From Pseudalkalibacillus decolorationis (GTDB lineage: Bacteria; Bacillota; Bacilli; Bacillales; Fictibacillaceae), in contig NZ_JANHJQ010000003.1 in assembly GCF_024609785.1 (NCBI RefSeq), forward strand, positions 211,070 to 275,069: a DNA stretch of 64,000 bases. Reading direction: 5' to 3'. The notes beneath the pieces were generated by a model, which ran no database searches, was not told the DNA's origin, and saw only the letters and a list, made by a program, of their open reading frames with translations. The position numbers and the translations under genes are program-made. This document shows, piece by piece, positions 7,965-16,783 of the stretch; position 1 is the first letter of the stretch; the number at the start of each line of letters is the position of its first letter.

Positions 7965-9515
7965 GTGAATAGAAAAATAGCATTGCTTCCCGTCGATGCA
8001 AGACCGGTTACGAGAGACCTTCCTTGTCAACTAGCAGCTATAGGAGGGTGGGAGATCCTCGTTCCTGAATGTGAATATTTAGGTTTTTTGAAGGAGCCAG
8101 GCAATATCAAAGAGCTGCAGCAATGGCTCGAAAAAACGGTTGATGAAGTGGACGGGCTAGTAATCTCGATTGATATGCTCGGTTATGGAGGGCTTGTCCC
8201 GTCACGAATTTCAGATGCCTCTATTGATGAAGTCCGTTCGCGAATTCAGCTGATAAGTAAGTTAAAAGAAAAGAATCCGAATATGAAGATTATGTGTTTC
8301 AGCGCTACGATGCGGATTTCCAACTCTTATGTAAATGAAGAGGAGAAGGATTATTGGGACCGTTATGGTGTAGAACTGTGGACGTATTCTTACTATTCCC
8401 ACCGTTATGCTAAGACGAAGGATCCGGCCTCCAAAAAGCTTGTTGAACGATTGAAGCCTGAGATTCCTGATTGGATATTGGAAGATTACAAGAATACTCG
8501 AGAACGAAACTTTGCTATTAATCGGACTTTGCTGGATGAGGTAGAAAGTGGTCTATTCGACACCTTGATTTTCCCTCAAGATGATACCTCTGAGTACGGG
8601 ATGAACATTCAAGAACAGGAATTACTTTCGCAGGAGGTTCTTGCGCGTCAACTCTATGATAACGTTTTTATTTACCCTGGAGCGGATGAAGTTGCTAGTA
8701 CTCTGGTTGCTAGAATGATTTATGATCTAGAAGACTTGCAGAAGCCGGTATTTCATCCGTTTTTCAGCGGTCAAAAAGGGGCATTATCACCGGCGATGTA
8801 CGAAGACCGACCGATTGCTGAATCTGTTAAAGGGCAGGTCTATGCCTTTGGGTCTTTCACAATTGAAAGTTCGGTCGGAGCTGACATTTTACTCGCGGTG
8901 AACGTTCCAGGAAAGAAACAGGGGGACCTTGCTCTGCAAAAAGACCTCGATGAAGTAGATACAGCAGATCGAAACCTTGGAGAATGGCTATTAAAGGTCA
9001 AGCATTATCTTGGAACAGGAAAAATGGTAGCGATTGCAGATCTTGCCTATTCGAACGGAGCAGACCCTGCACTCATACCTAGATTGCTAGATTCAAGCAT
9101 TTTTAAAAAATTGACGGGCTATGCCGGATGGAATACAGCGGGCAATTCACTTGGAACAGTCATTGCCCATGCAGCAATGGTTCATTTACATAAGAATTCT
9201 GTTAAATTGAACGAATCAGATTTTACTAGAAGACACTATGAACAGTTACTGTTACGACTTTTAGAAGACTATCTTTATCAAACCATAGTTCGCCCACAGG
9301 TGAGAGATCGTGTTAATGAACCGGATTTAGAGGAAGCCCAACTACTTGGGGAAGTTAAACAAACTTTTTTGAAAACAGCAAATGAACTAGACTTGGAAAA
9401 TTTGTTCAGTGGCTTTGTTCCATCAATAACGAGCATTTTCCTTCCTTGGAATCGAACCTTTGAAATCGGATTAACGGTCCGGCTTGATGAAAGAAACAAA
9501 AATGAAAGTACTTGA
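7965..9515 (+). CDS. DUF4127 family protein
   Basis: 516 residues, no signal peptide or membrane helix. The N-terminus KIALLPVDARPVTRDLP is the family hallmark; other conserved patches are DGLVISIDMLGYGGL, IFPQDDTSEYG and YPGADEV. No biochemical function is established that I can name. It is co-transcribed with the importer and precedes two secreted carbohydrate enzymes, so a cytoplasmic step in sugar or glycoside metabolism is likely (inference). GTG start with GATAGGGG upstream. Confidence 0.85.
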   Translation: MNRKIALLPVDARPVTRDLPCQLAAIGGWEILVPECEYLGFLKEPGNIKELQQWLEKTVDEVDGLVISIDMLGYGGLVPSRISDASIDEVRSRIQLISKLKEKNPNMKIMCFSATMRISNSYVNEEEKDYWDRYGVELWTYSYYSHRYAKTKDPASKKLVERLKPEIPDWILEDYKNTRERNFAINRTLLDEVESGLFDTLIFPQDDTSEYGMNIQEQELLSQEVLARQLYDNVFIYPGADEVASTLVARMIYDLEDLQKPVFHPFFSGQKGALSPAMYEDRPIAESVKGQVYAFGSFTIESSVGADILLAVNVPGKKQGDLALQKDLDEVDTADRNLGEWLLKVKHYLGTGKMVAIADLAYSNGADPALIPRLLDSSIFKKLTGYAGWNTAGNSLGTVIAHAAMVHLHKNSVKLNESDFTRRHYEQLLLRLLEDYLYQTIVRPQVRDRVNEPDLEEAQLLGEVKQTFLKTANELDLENLFSGFVPSITSIFLPWNRTFEIGLTVRLDERNKNEST

Positions 9516-9626
9516 ATTCTCGCTTTCTAGTCGGACTCTAATTTTAAGGAGGTGGTCAAACAACGATCAGGATACTTGTGTCGCAATTGCCCGGACTTTT
9601 TCATTTGAATTAAACGGAGGGATTTG

Positions 9627-11297
9627 ATGAAAAAAGCATTTGGTGTTCTATTGTCACTTGTTTTGCTTATTAGTTTGGCTATTCCTGCATTTGCAACAGG
9701 AGGAAATGACAACTCAAGACATCGTGTACTTCAAAACCTCGTAGAAGATGAAAACAAGAAAGCAAGAATTTTATGGTATGACCTTTCTGCAAATATTGAA
9801 AATCTCAATACGCGTGAAAAAGTCGAAAATATTGTAGGAAAAACAGCAAGAGCAAACATAGATACCATCATCCTAGATGTGAAAAATTATACTGGTTTTG
9901 TCGGTTATTCAAGTGAAATTGCCCCGCATATGAGCACATCTGAGATCCCTAAATACGACGGATTCCCTGAAGGATACGATTTGCTAAAAGAAGTTATTGA
10001 AGTCGCCCATGAGTATGGGATACAGGTTCATGCAAATGTCAACGTGTTTTCAGAAGGAAACACCGATTATCAGGATGGTCCTGCATATGAAAATCCTGAA
10101 TGGCAATCAACTTTCTATCAAGCCTCACGTGTTGCGAAGACTGGTGATGGAGCAACCTTTGACATCACTGGTGTGAATACCACAAGAGGCTCGAACCAGC
10201 TTGTTATGTATACACCTGCAAAATATGATGCTTCTCCAGCAAATCAATGGGGGGCAGAAGTGCAGGTAACTGATGGAGTTGTCACAAAGGTGATAGATCG
10301 AACATACGGAGCACCTGCGGTAACCGTACCGGATAACGGTGTAGTACTTTCAGGTCATGGTGAAGCGAGAACGTGGATCTTAGAAAATGTTCATGAAGGT
10401 GACAAACTTGATTATTCCGCTTCAAAATCAGAGCTAGTCCCTGCATCAGAATATCCAAGTTTCTCTACATTTGTTAATCCGATTCGCGAAGATGTTCAAA
10501 ATTATGAGCTGAGTATTATTGATGAGATTATTAGTAACTATGACGTAGATGGAATTGTTCTCGATCGTGCACGATATTCCAACGTCCACGCCGATTTTAG
10601 TGATCTTAGTCGTGAACAATTTGAAGAGTATGTCGGTGAAAGCGTAACAAACTGGCCAGAGGATATCTATACAATGGAATTTACAGAGCAAGGGGAAGAA
10701 ATCATTCCAGGTAAGTATTATCAAAAGTGGATTGAATGGAGAGCGGGCAACATACAAGACTTCTTCAAAACGGCAGAAAACGTTGTCCATGAGAAGGATT
10801 CTTCACTATTCTTCAGCACGTATGTCGGTGCATGGTACCCACTATATTATAGTGAGGGAGTAAACTGGGCAAGTAAAACACATCAGCCAGATTTTGATTG
10901 GGCAAGTCCTGATTACGGCAAAACAGGATATGCTGAAGTGCTGGATTTCTTAATGACAGGTAACTATTTCCATGAAGTTACTCGAGAGGAAGCTGTAGAG
11001 GCTGGTAACCCTGATTGGTATAGTGTTGAAGGGTCAGCTGACATGGCGTTTGATGTTGTTAATGAAGCAACCTTCGTTTACGGAAGCCTTTATCTAAACC
11101 AATACAAGGGTGATCCTGAACAGTTCCGGAAAGGGTTAAGATCCGTAATGGACAGGACGCATGGAATCATGCTCTTTGACCTTGTTTACTTAGAACAGTT
11201 CGGTTGGTGGGACATCATTGAAGAGGAATTTGCAGAGGAATCTAAACCACCGCACCAAATTCCAGGACTGTTAAAGATGATAAGGGAAGACAAATAA
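9627..11297 (+). CDS. secreted GHL10/DUF187-type glycoside hydrolase-like protein
   Basis: 556 residues with a Sec signal peptide cut near AFA (about 24). A TIM-barrel of the glycosyl-hydrolase-like 10 type (ARILWYDLSA, DTIILDVKNYTG, GIQVHANVNVF, DVDGIVLDRARY) is interrupted at about residues 183-262 by a beta-rich module (RGSNQLVMYT ... NQWG ... VPDNGVVLSGHGEA). The GH84 protein downstream carries a related module. GGAGG lies 6 bases before ATG 9627; the TTG one codon earlier is less likely. It probably acts on an extracellular glycan together with GH84; the exact linkage cut is unknown. Confidence 0.82.
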   Translation: MKKAFGVLLSLVLLISLAIPAFATGGNDNSRHRVLQNLVEDENKKARILWYDLSANIENLNTREKVENIVGKTARANIDTIILDVKNYTGFVGYSSEIAPHMSTSEIPKYDGFPEGYDLLKEVIEVAHEYGIQVHANVNVFSEGNTDYQDGPAYENPEWQSTFYQASRVAKTGDGATFDITGVNTTRGSNQLVMYTPAKYDASPANQWGAEVQVTDGVVTKVIDRTYGAPAVTVPDNGVVLSGHGEARTWILENVHEGDKLDYSASKSELVPASEYPSFSTFVNPIREDVQNYELSIIDEIISNYDVDGIVLDRARYSNVHADFSDLSREQFEEYVGESVTNWPEDIYTMEFTEQGEEIIPGKYYQKWIEWRAGNIQDFFKTAENVVHEKDSSLFFSTYVGAWYPLYYSEGVNWASKTHQPDFDWASPDYGKTGYAEVLDFLMTGNYFHEVTREEAVEAGNPDWYSVEGSADMAFDVVNEATFVYGSLYLNQYKGDPEQFRKGLRSVMDRTHGIMLFDLVYLEQFGWWDIIEEEFAEESKPPHQIPGLLKMIREDK

Positions 11298-11307
11298 TAT
11301 TCGGGAA

Positions 11308-11358
11308 GGTGCTGATCCATAAAGTGTTTGACTCACTTATATGGGTTAGCACCCTTAA
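11308..11358 (+). terminator. hairpin after the GHL10 gene
   Basis: GGTGCTGATCCATA pairs with TATGGGTTAGCACC (with wobbles), followed by TTAATTT. It may separate the first part of the locus from the FAD oxidoreductase and GH84 genes. Confidence 0.65.
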
Positions 11359-11480
11359 TTTATGGCCAAAGTTCAAGTTTAAGGTGCTGAGTACTGGATT
11401 TTAGAGGGGGGATTTTAAATCTAGAAGAATTAAGCCATTGGAAGGTATAATCTGGTTCCTAGAAGTGATACCAATTCAAT

Positions 11481-11683
11481 ATATCAGCGAAATCCTGTTT
11501 ATACCGGCGAAATCCAAAATATATCAGCGAAATTTTGATGATATCGGCGAAATCCAAAATATATCAGCTAAATTTCGATTATATCAGCGAAATCCAAAAT
11601 ATATCAGCGAAAACTTCGATTATATCAGCGAAATCCAAAATATATCAGCGAAAACTTCGATTATATCAGCGAAAATTAAACGG
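11481..11683. repeat. tandem array, ten units of 20-21 bp
   Basis: Ten head-to-tail units begin at 11481, 11501, 11521, 11541, 11561, 11581, 11601, 11622, 11642 and 11663. All share ATATCAGCGAAA with few changes. The right halves alternate between a TCCAAAAT form and an ACTTCGATT form, so a higher-order unit of about 40 bp exists. There are no unique spacers, so it is not CRISPR. Open frames across it (repeating ISAKSKIYQRN-like peptides) lack support as genes. It lies between the GHL10 terminator and the FAD oxidoreductase RBS. Confidence 0.9.
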
Positions 11684-11724
11684 TCCTCTTCGTTCATACA
11701 TAAAGCGTGAAAGGAGTCGTGCCA

Positions 11725-13302
11725 ATGACTAAAGAAATGAATGGTGAAATTATTATCATAGGTGGAGGGCTTGGAGGCAGTATGGCGGCCCTTTCTGCAG
11801 CTAAGCTAGGTAAAAAAGTCATCTTAACAGAAGAAACAGCACGAATCGGTGGACAATTAACGAGCCAGCTGGTCCCCCCAGACGAACATAAATGGATTGA
11901 ACAATTCGGATGTACGAGAACCTATCGTGAATTCCGCAACCGTGTGAGAGCTTACTATCATCATAATTACCCACTGACTGCAAAGGCGAAGCAAATATCA
12001 AGGCTGAATCCAGGAAACGCGCTTGTCAGTAGGATTTCTCATGATCCCAGAGTCTCATTAGCAGTTTTACACGATATGCTGGCACCTTATTTTCACAGCG
12101 GTCGAATCACACTTCTTTTACAACATAAAGCAGAGGCTGCCGAGACAAACGGGGATGAAATTCTTGCTGTTACTGTCCGAAACCTTGAGACAAATAACCT
12201 AGTCACCATAAGTGGATCCATTTTTATTGATGCAACGGAGTGCGGTGATGTTCTTCCGTTAGCAGGGGCTGAATATGTGACAGGCGCAGAATCTGTTAAT
12301 GATACTGGCGAACCTCATGTACTGTCGAGAGATTCTGAACCGATGGATATGCAGTCCATTACGCACTGTTTCGCAGTAGATTATATTGAGGGTGAAAACC
12401 ACACAATTGAAAAACCTCAGCAATATAAGTTTTGGAAAAGCTATCAAGCTGATTTCCTCGAACATAAGCAGTTGAGTTGGTTTGGACCTGATGCGGCTAC
12501 AGGAAAATCAAAATTGTTCACACTTTTTCCTCAGAAAGGGTTATTTTCGCTTTGGGAGTATAGAAGGGCCCTTGATAAAAGCCTATTTGAAGAAGGCTAT
12601 GCTAATGGTGATCTTTCTTTAATTAACTGGCCTCAAAATGATTATTGGCTTGGCCCGATTTATGAGGTGAGTGAGGAAGAACGGCTGAAACATTTAAAAG
12701 GTGCACGGCAATTAAGCTTATCTTTGCTTTATTGGATGCAAACAGAAGCACCAAGAGAAGATGGTAAAACAGGTTTTCCTGGAATGCGGTTACGAAGAGA
12801 TGTTGCAGGGACGGAAGACGGGCTTGCCATGTACCCGTACATTCGAGAGTCACGACGTATAAAAGCAGAAGTAAGGGTTAAAGAACAGGATATTTCAGCT
12901 GACACTCGAGTAAATAATGGCGTAAACAAAGTCAGGGATTCAGTGGGAATAGGATCTTATCACATTGACTTACATCCAACGGTTGTGACGAATCAACTAT
13001 TTTACACACTTAGTCTGCCTTTCCAAATTCCGCTTGGTGCACTACTGCCAATACGAATGCACAATCTAATCGCAGGGAGCAAAAACATTGGTGCGACTCA
13101 CATTACCAATGGGTGCTTCCGGGTCCATCCAGTTGAATGGAACATTGGGGAGTCTGCAGGTTATCTTGCGGCTTATGCTCATGAAAAAGGGATTGAACCT
13201 AGAGCAGTCAGGCAAAACGAAGAACAGCTTGATGAATTCCAATCTCTCCTTAAGAAACAAGGGATCGAGCTTGAATGGCCTCATAGTGTCTTAATTGAGT
13301 AA
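11725..13302 (+). CDS. FAD-dependent oxidoreductase (FAD_oxidored type)
   Basis: 525 residues. The N-terminal Rossmann motif IIIIGGGLGGSMAALSAAKLG binds FAD (only part of it needs citing: GGGLGGSMAA), followed by TARIGGQLTSQ and, in mid-protein, FIDATECGDVLPLAGAEY, a signature of the PF12831 family. No signal peptide, so probably cytoplasmic. ATG 11725 is chosen because AAGGAG lies 8 bases upstream; an earlier GTG has none. It sits between two secreted glycan enzymes. Oxidation of an imported sugar or glycoside is a reasonable inference, but the substrate is unknown. Confidence 0.85.
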   Translation: MTKEMNGEIIIIGGGLGGSMAALSAAKLGKKVILTEETARIGGQLTSQLVPPDEHKWIEQFGCTRTYREFRNRVRAYYHHNYPLTAKAKQISRLNPGNALVSRISHDPRVSLAVLHDMLAPYFHSGRITLLLQHKAEAAETNGDEILAVTVRNLETNNLVTISGSIFIDATECGDVLPLAGAEYVTGAESVNDTGEPHVLSRDSEPMDMQSITHCFAVDYIEGENHTIEKPQQYKFWKSYQADFLEHKQLSWFGPDAATGKSKLFTLFPQKGLFSLWEYRRALDKSLFEEGYANGDLSLINWPQNDYWLGPIYEVSEEERLKHLKGARQLSLSLLYWMQTEAPREDGKTGFPGMRLRRDVAGTEDGLAMYPYIRESRRIKAEVRVKEQDISADTRVNNGVNKVRDSVGIGSYHIDLHPTVVTNQLFYTLSLPFQIPLGALLPIRMHNLIAGSKNIGATHITNGCFRVHPVEWNIGESAGYLAAYAHEKGIEPRAVRQNEEQLDEFQSLLKKQGIELEWPHSVLIE

Positions 13303-13335
13303 ATCGAAAAATTTTATATAAGGGGTGTAGTAATT

Positions 13336-16002
13336 ATGGATTTGTCTGTAAAAAAGAAAAGACGTCCGGTTTTCTGCTGCTTACTATCCTTATTTCTTGT
13401 TGTGTCTTCAGTCATTGGAGGTTCCGTTTCCTTAGCATCAACCGTCTCTGCACAAAATGACCCCCCAGAACTATCGATTTATCCTACCCCTCAGAATATT
13501 GAAGTTAATGGCTCAGGTTTCCCTTTATCCCCAGTTGTCGGAATTGTTGTAGCTGAACCAAATGACCAAACCGTTGTAGATGAGTTAAAAGAAACATTAG
13601 TATCAGCGGGTGTTAAAGAAATTAAGACATTTCAACCTTTTGAAAAGCCGACCACACCAGTTACGGTTTATATCGCGGACAACCCAGAAGCAGCCTTTAT
13701 CACCAAACAACTGGGAACACTTGATACCGAATTAGACAACCCCCTTCCAAAAGAAGGATATGTACTAGCAGCGGGGCAAGGAAATGATGGAAAGAAGAAA
13801 ATTATTCTTGCTGGTGCTGATTGGGATGGTACCTTTTACGGTGTGAAAACGTTGAAACAATTCGTTAAATCACATCCAGGACGAAATAGGATACCAGAAG
13901 TAGTCATAGAAGATTATCCTGAAATGCCGATTAGAGGGGTTATTGAAGGGTTTTATGGTGAACCATGGTCCCAAGCAGACCGGATTGATCAAATCAACTT
14001 TTATGCAGAAAATAAGATGAATACGTATGTGTATGCTCCGAAAGATGATCCTTACCATCGCGATCAATGGAGAGATCCTTATCCACCAGACAAGCTCGCT
14101 GAAATAGGGAAGTTAGTGGACGAAGCAAGAGAGAATCATATCGATTTTGTATTCACGATTTCTCCAGGGCTAGATATGTGTTATTCCGATGAGGGCGAGT
14201 TCGAGTTGCTTATGGATAAAGCTCAAGCGATGTGGGATTTAGGCGTGCGAGACTTTGCCATTCTTTTAGATGATATTTTCCAAGATATGAATTGTGAAGA
14301 AGACCGTGAAAAATTCGGATCTGCTCCTAGTCCATCAGCTTCCGCACAAGCGTATTTGTTGAACAAGTTTCAGAAGGAATTTATTGAAACACATGAAGGG
14401 GCAAACCGATTGATCACTGTTCCTACCGAATATTATCAGGACGGGACAAGCACGTATAGAGAACAGTTTGCTGACTTGGTAGATTCAGAGGTTCTCGTGT
14501 ATTGGACAGGTATTGGGATTACAACTGAAACAATTACCAATGAAGATGCAGAAAAGATCTCAAACATATTTAAGCATGACCTTTTAATATGGGACAACTT
14601 TCCGGTTAATGATTTTGCGCGCGACAGACTTTTTTTGGGACCATTATCTGGCAGAGATGCTGAACTTACGGAGCATGGTGTTCGTGGCTTAACAGCAAAC
14701 CCAATGGAATATGCACAAGCCTCTAAAATACCGTTATTTACAGTAGCGGATTACACTTGGAATCCCGAGGCATATGACCCTAAAAAGTCTTGGCAAGCGA
14801 GTATTAAAGACTTCGGAGGTTCATTTGCAGAAGAACTGACCACCTTTGCAGAAAATGCCTTGTCCTCACCTCTTCGTGAGGAAGAATCACCGACATTAAG
14901 TCCACTGATCAACTCGTTCTGGAGTGGGTATGAAAATGGAGAAGGGCAACTTGAGGCAGATCAACTATTAATGGAATTGAAAAAGCTTGAAGCTGCTGCG
15001 GATGTATTAGAGAAGGAATTCGATAATACGGATTTTTCAGAAGAGATGAACCCTTGGATCGATAAAATGAAGCATTACGGTGTGGCAGGTCAATTGGCCG
15101 TAGAAATGTTACTTGCACAACAGAGCGGTGATAAAGAAGTAACAGAGGGTTATCGATTGCAACTAGAAGAAGTACTGAACAATGATACGACAGATAGAAC
15201 GTTTGAAGAACAGCAACAAGCTTCAAGGACACTTGATGGAGTTAATGCGCCAAGGGGCTGGGGTGAGCTTGTCATGTACACTTCTGAATTTGGAGAAAGG
15301 ACTGGTACCAATCAATGGGGTTATGAGATAACCGTTGTTGATGGTAAAGTAACGGATTCAGGTGGAAACAATTCAGTGATCCCTGACAATGGATATGTAT
15401 TAAGTGTCCATTCCGGTGGAGACGGTGACTGGCCCGCAAACAATTCAATCGTCGGAGCGAATGTATCAATAGAGGACGGTGTGGTTACGATTACGATTGA
15501 TGAGGGCGTTTATGATGTGCCGAATAAGAAAACCTATGCATACCAGGTAATGGAGCCGTTTATCAATCAGGCATTAAAAACGAATGATCTTTGGCTTGGA
15601 GGGCGAGAAGAGGCAGGGCCTTTCTCTACCATAGATGCATATAGTACGTTCGCTCTTGGAAACATGACTGATGGAAATCTTAATACTCTATATTGGACAA
15701 AAGGGTCTCCAAAAAAAGGTGATTATATCGGGGTTGACTTAGGCGAGCTCCAAACTATCCGTTCAATAGAGCTTTATATGGCATCAGCGAGCGGACCTGT
15801 TCCAAGGCCTAATGATTATATTAAACATGGTGTTGTTGAAATCTCAAAGGACGGAAGCAACTGGGAGGTAATAGGCGAGTATCAGGATCAGGATGAAATT
15901 TCAATTGTATTGGATGAAGAGGAACAAGCAAGATTTGTTAGGTTTAAAGTGTTGAGCGACCAAACGGGTTGGGCACAGGTGAGGGAGTTTATTGTGGAAT
16001 GA
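13336..16002 (+). CDS. secreted GH84 beta-N-acetylglucosaminidase (hyaluronidase/O-GlcNAcase family)
   Basis: 888 residues: signal peptide (about 1-40); GH20b-like N-domain (about 45-195); GH84 barrel (about 198-490) with GVIEGFYGEPW (Glu204 in EGFYG) and the paired catalytic aspartates Asp312-Asp313 in ILLDDIF; a helical region; a module at about 637-720 (RGWGELVMYT ... TNQWG ... IPDNGYVLS) shared with the GHL10 protein; and a C-terminal F5/8 discoidin-like carbohydrate-binding domain (about 770-888, ending VREFIVE). It should release GlcNAc from extracellular glycans. No cell-wall anchor is seen. A strong terminator follows. Confidence 0.93.
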   Translation: MDLSVKKKRRPVFCCLLSLFLVVSSVIGGSVSLASTVSAQNDPPELSIYPTPQNIEVNGSGFPLSPVVGIVVAEPNDQTVVDELKETLVSAGVKEIKTFQPFEKPTTPVTVYIADNPEAAFITKQLGTLDTELDNPLPKEGYVLAAGQGNDGKKKIILAGADWDGTFYGVKTLKQFVKSHPGRNRIPEVVIEDYPEMPIRGVIEGFYGEPWSQADRIDQINFYAENKMNTYVYAPKDDPYHRDQWRDPYPPDKLAEIGKLVDEARENHIDFVFTISPGLDMCYSDEGEFELLMDKAQAMWDLGVRDFAILLDDIFQDMNCEEDREKFGSAPSPSASAQAYLLNKFQKEFIETHEGANRLITVPTEYYQDGTSTYREQFADLVDSEVLVYWTGIGITTETITNEDAEKISNIFKHDLLIWDNFPVNDFARDRLFLGPLSGRDAELTEHGVRGLTANPMEYAQASKIPLFTVADYTWNPEAYDPKKSWQASIKDFGGSFAEELTTFAENALSSPLREEESPTLSPLINSFWSGYENGEGQLEADQLLMELKKLEAAADVLEKEFDNTDFSEEMNPWIDKMKHYGVAGQLAVEMLLAQQSGDKEVTEGYRLQLEEVLNNDTTDRTFEEQQQASRTLDGVNAPRGWGELVMYTSEFGERTGTNQWGYEITVVDGKVTDSGGNNSVIPDNGYVLSVHSGGDGDWPANNSIVGANVSIEDGVVTITIDEGVYDVPNKKTYAYQVMEPFINQALKTNDLWLGGREEAGPFSTIDAYSTFALGNMTDGNLNTLYWTKGSPKKGDYIGVDLGELQTIRSIELYMASASGPVPRPNDYIKHGVVEISKDGSNWEVIGEYQDQDEISIVLDEEEQARFVRFKVLSDQTGWAQVREFIVE

Positions 16003-16035
16003 AATAATGAATATGAAAATCAATAACAGAGTACC

Positions 16036-16072
16036 AAGAGCCTGAATTCTATAATTGAATCAGGCTCTTTTT
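16036..16072 (+). terminator. strong terminator ending the glycan locus
   Basis: AGAGCCTGAATTC / GAATCAGGCTCT stem followed by TTTTT. Confidence 0.92.
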
Positions 16073-16119
16073 ACATGATCAATCAAACGTTTGAATAAGG
16101 CGGCGAAACGATTGGGGCT

Positions 16120-16601
16120 CATAGGATGCAGCAGCTAAACAAAAATCTTAGGGCTGACATTGCCATAGAAATAAACAAGATGTTAAAAATACCTTACGAC
16201 AAAGACAACTTAGAATTTGCAGATAACAGAATTTCAAGGTACTCTATGCAATTAGGAAAATGTGCAGTAACAGGGGAATTTTTGACTACCGATAAGGTGC
16301 ATTGTCACCATAAGATACCCCACATATGGGGGAACAGATGAATTTAACAATCTTGTAATTGTACATAAAGATGTCCATAGACTAATCCACTCTACAAATG
16401 AAAAGACGATTGAACGATATATGAACAGTCTTCAATTAGATGGAAAACAATTGAAGAAGTTAAACAAATTTCGTAAAGTTAGTAATTTAATTGCTTTAGT
16501 TTAAAAGAATATGATGGAACGCCTAATGCGGTGAAAATCGCACGTTGGGTGTGGAGCAGGGGAAAAGATGGAGATTACCTCAAAGTCTTACCTATTGCTA
16601 T
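16120..16601 (+). mobile_element. group II intron remnant (3' end)
   Basis: Only the end of the intron-encoded reverse transcriptase (next entry) and the RNA 3' domains remain. At 16518-16551 a domain V-like hairpin is visible: CGCCTAATGCG, a GTGAAAATC loop and CGCACGTTGGGTG. A domain VI-like stretch GGGGAAAAGATGGAG ... CCTATTGCTAT follows, putting the 3' end near 16601. The 5' domains and most of the ORF are missing, so it cannot splice or move by itself. Confidence 0.75.
16126..16504 (+). pseudogene. group II intron reverse transcriptase/maturase, HNH C-terminus, frameshifted
   Basis: The N-terminal reverse transcriptase and maturase regions are gone. What is left reads QQLNKNLRADIAIEINKML, then KCAVTGEFLTTDKVHCHHK (zinc cysteine and HNH histidines), then stops at 16341. 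In the next frame the family sequence continues from about 16327 (GGTDEFNNLVIVHKDVHRL ... LQLDGKQLKKLN) to a stop at 16504. One frameshift and a large deletion make it non-functional. Confidence 0.85.
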
Positions 16602-16652
16602 TAAACTTACGAGCAGGTTAGATCAAGTGAAAATATTCACAAAGGAGCCTAG

Positions 16653-16751
16653 GCTACCGTTAAGTTGGCAGTTGCCCGATTTGGACGCATTAACGTACTG
16701 GTCAATAACCTAGGTAAACCTATGGTGGCTTCTTCGAGGAATAGATTATAA
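16653..16751 (+). pseudogene. short-chain dehydrogenase fragment (internal/N-terminal part)
   Basis: A 32-codon open stretch reads VAVARFGRINVLVNNLG, the SDR motif around NNAG, then ends. There is no start, no TGxxxGIG motif and no catalytic YxxxK. It is a leftover next to the intron remnant. The C-terminal part of an SDR gene is found at 26.1-26.3 kb. Confidence 0.6.
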
Positions 16752-16783
16752 TAAATAATTCATAATATTATTACGAGATTTTC

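Noticed and set aside
11438..11732. Two open frames with repeating ISAKSKIYQRN-like peptides
   Set aside because: They are translations of the 20-bp tandem array in two frames; no RBS and no non-repetitive part.
16531..16713. 60-codon open frame
   Set aside because: It is the RNA 3' end of the group II intron remnant plus flank, not a gene.
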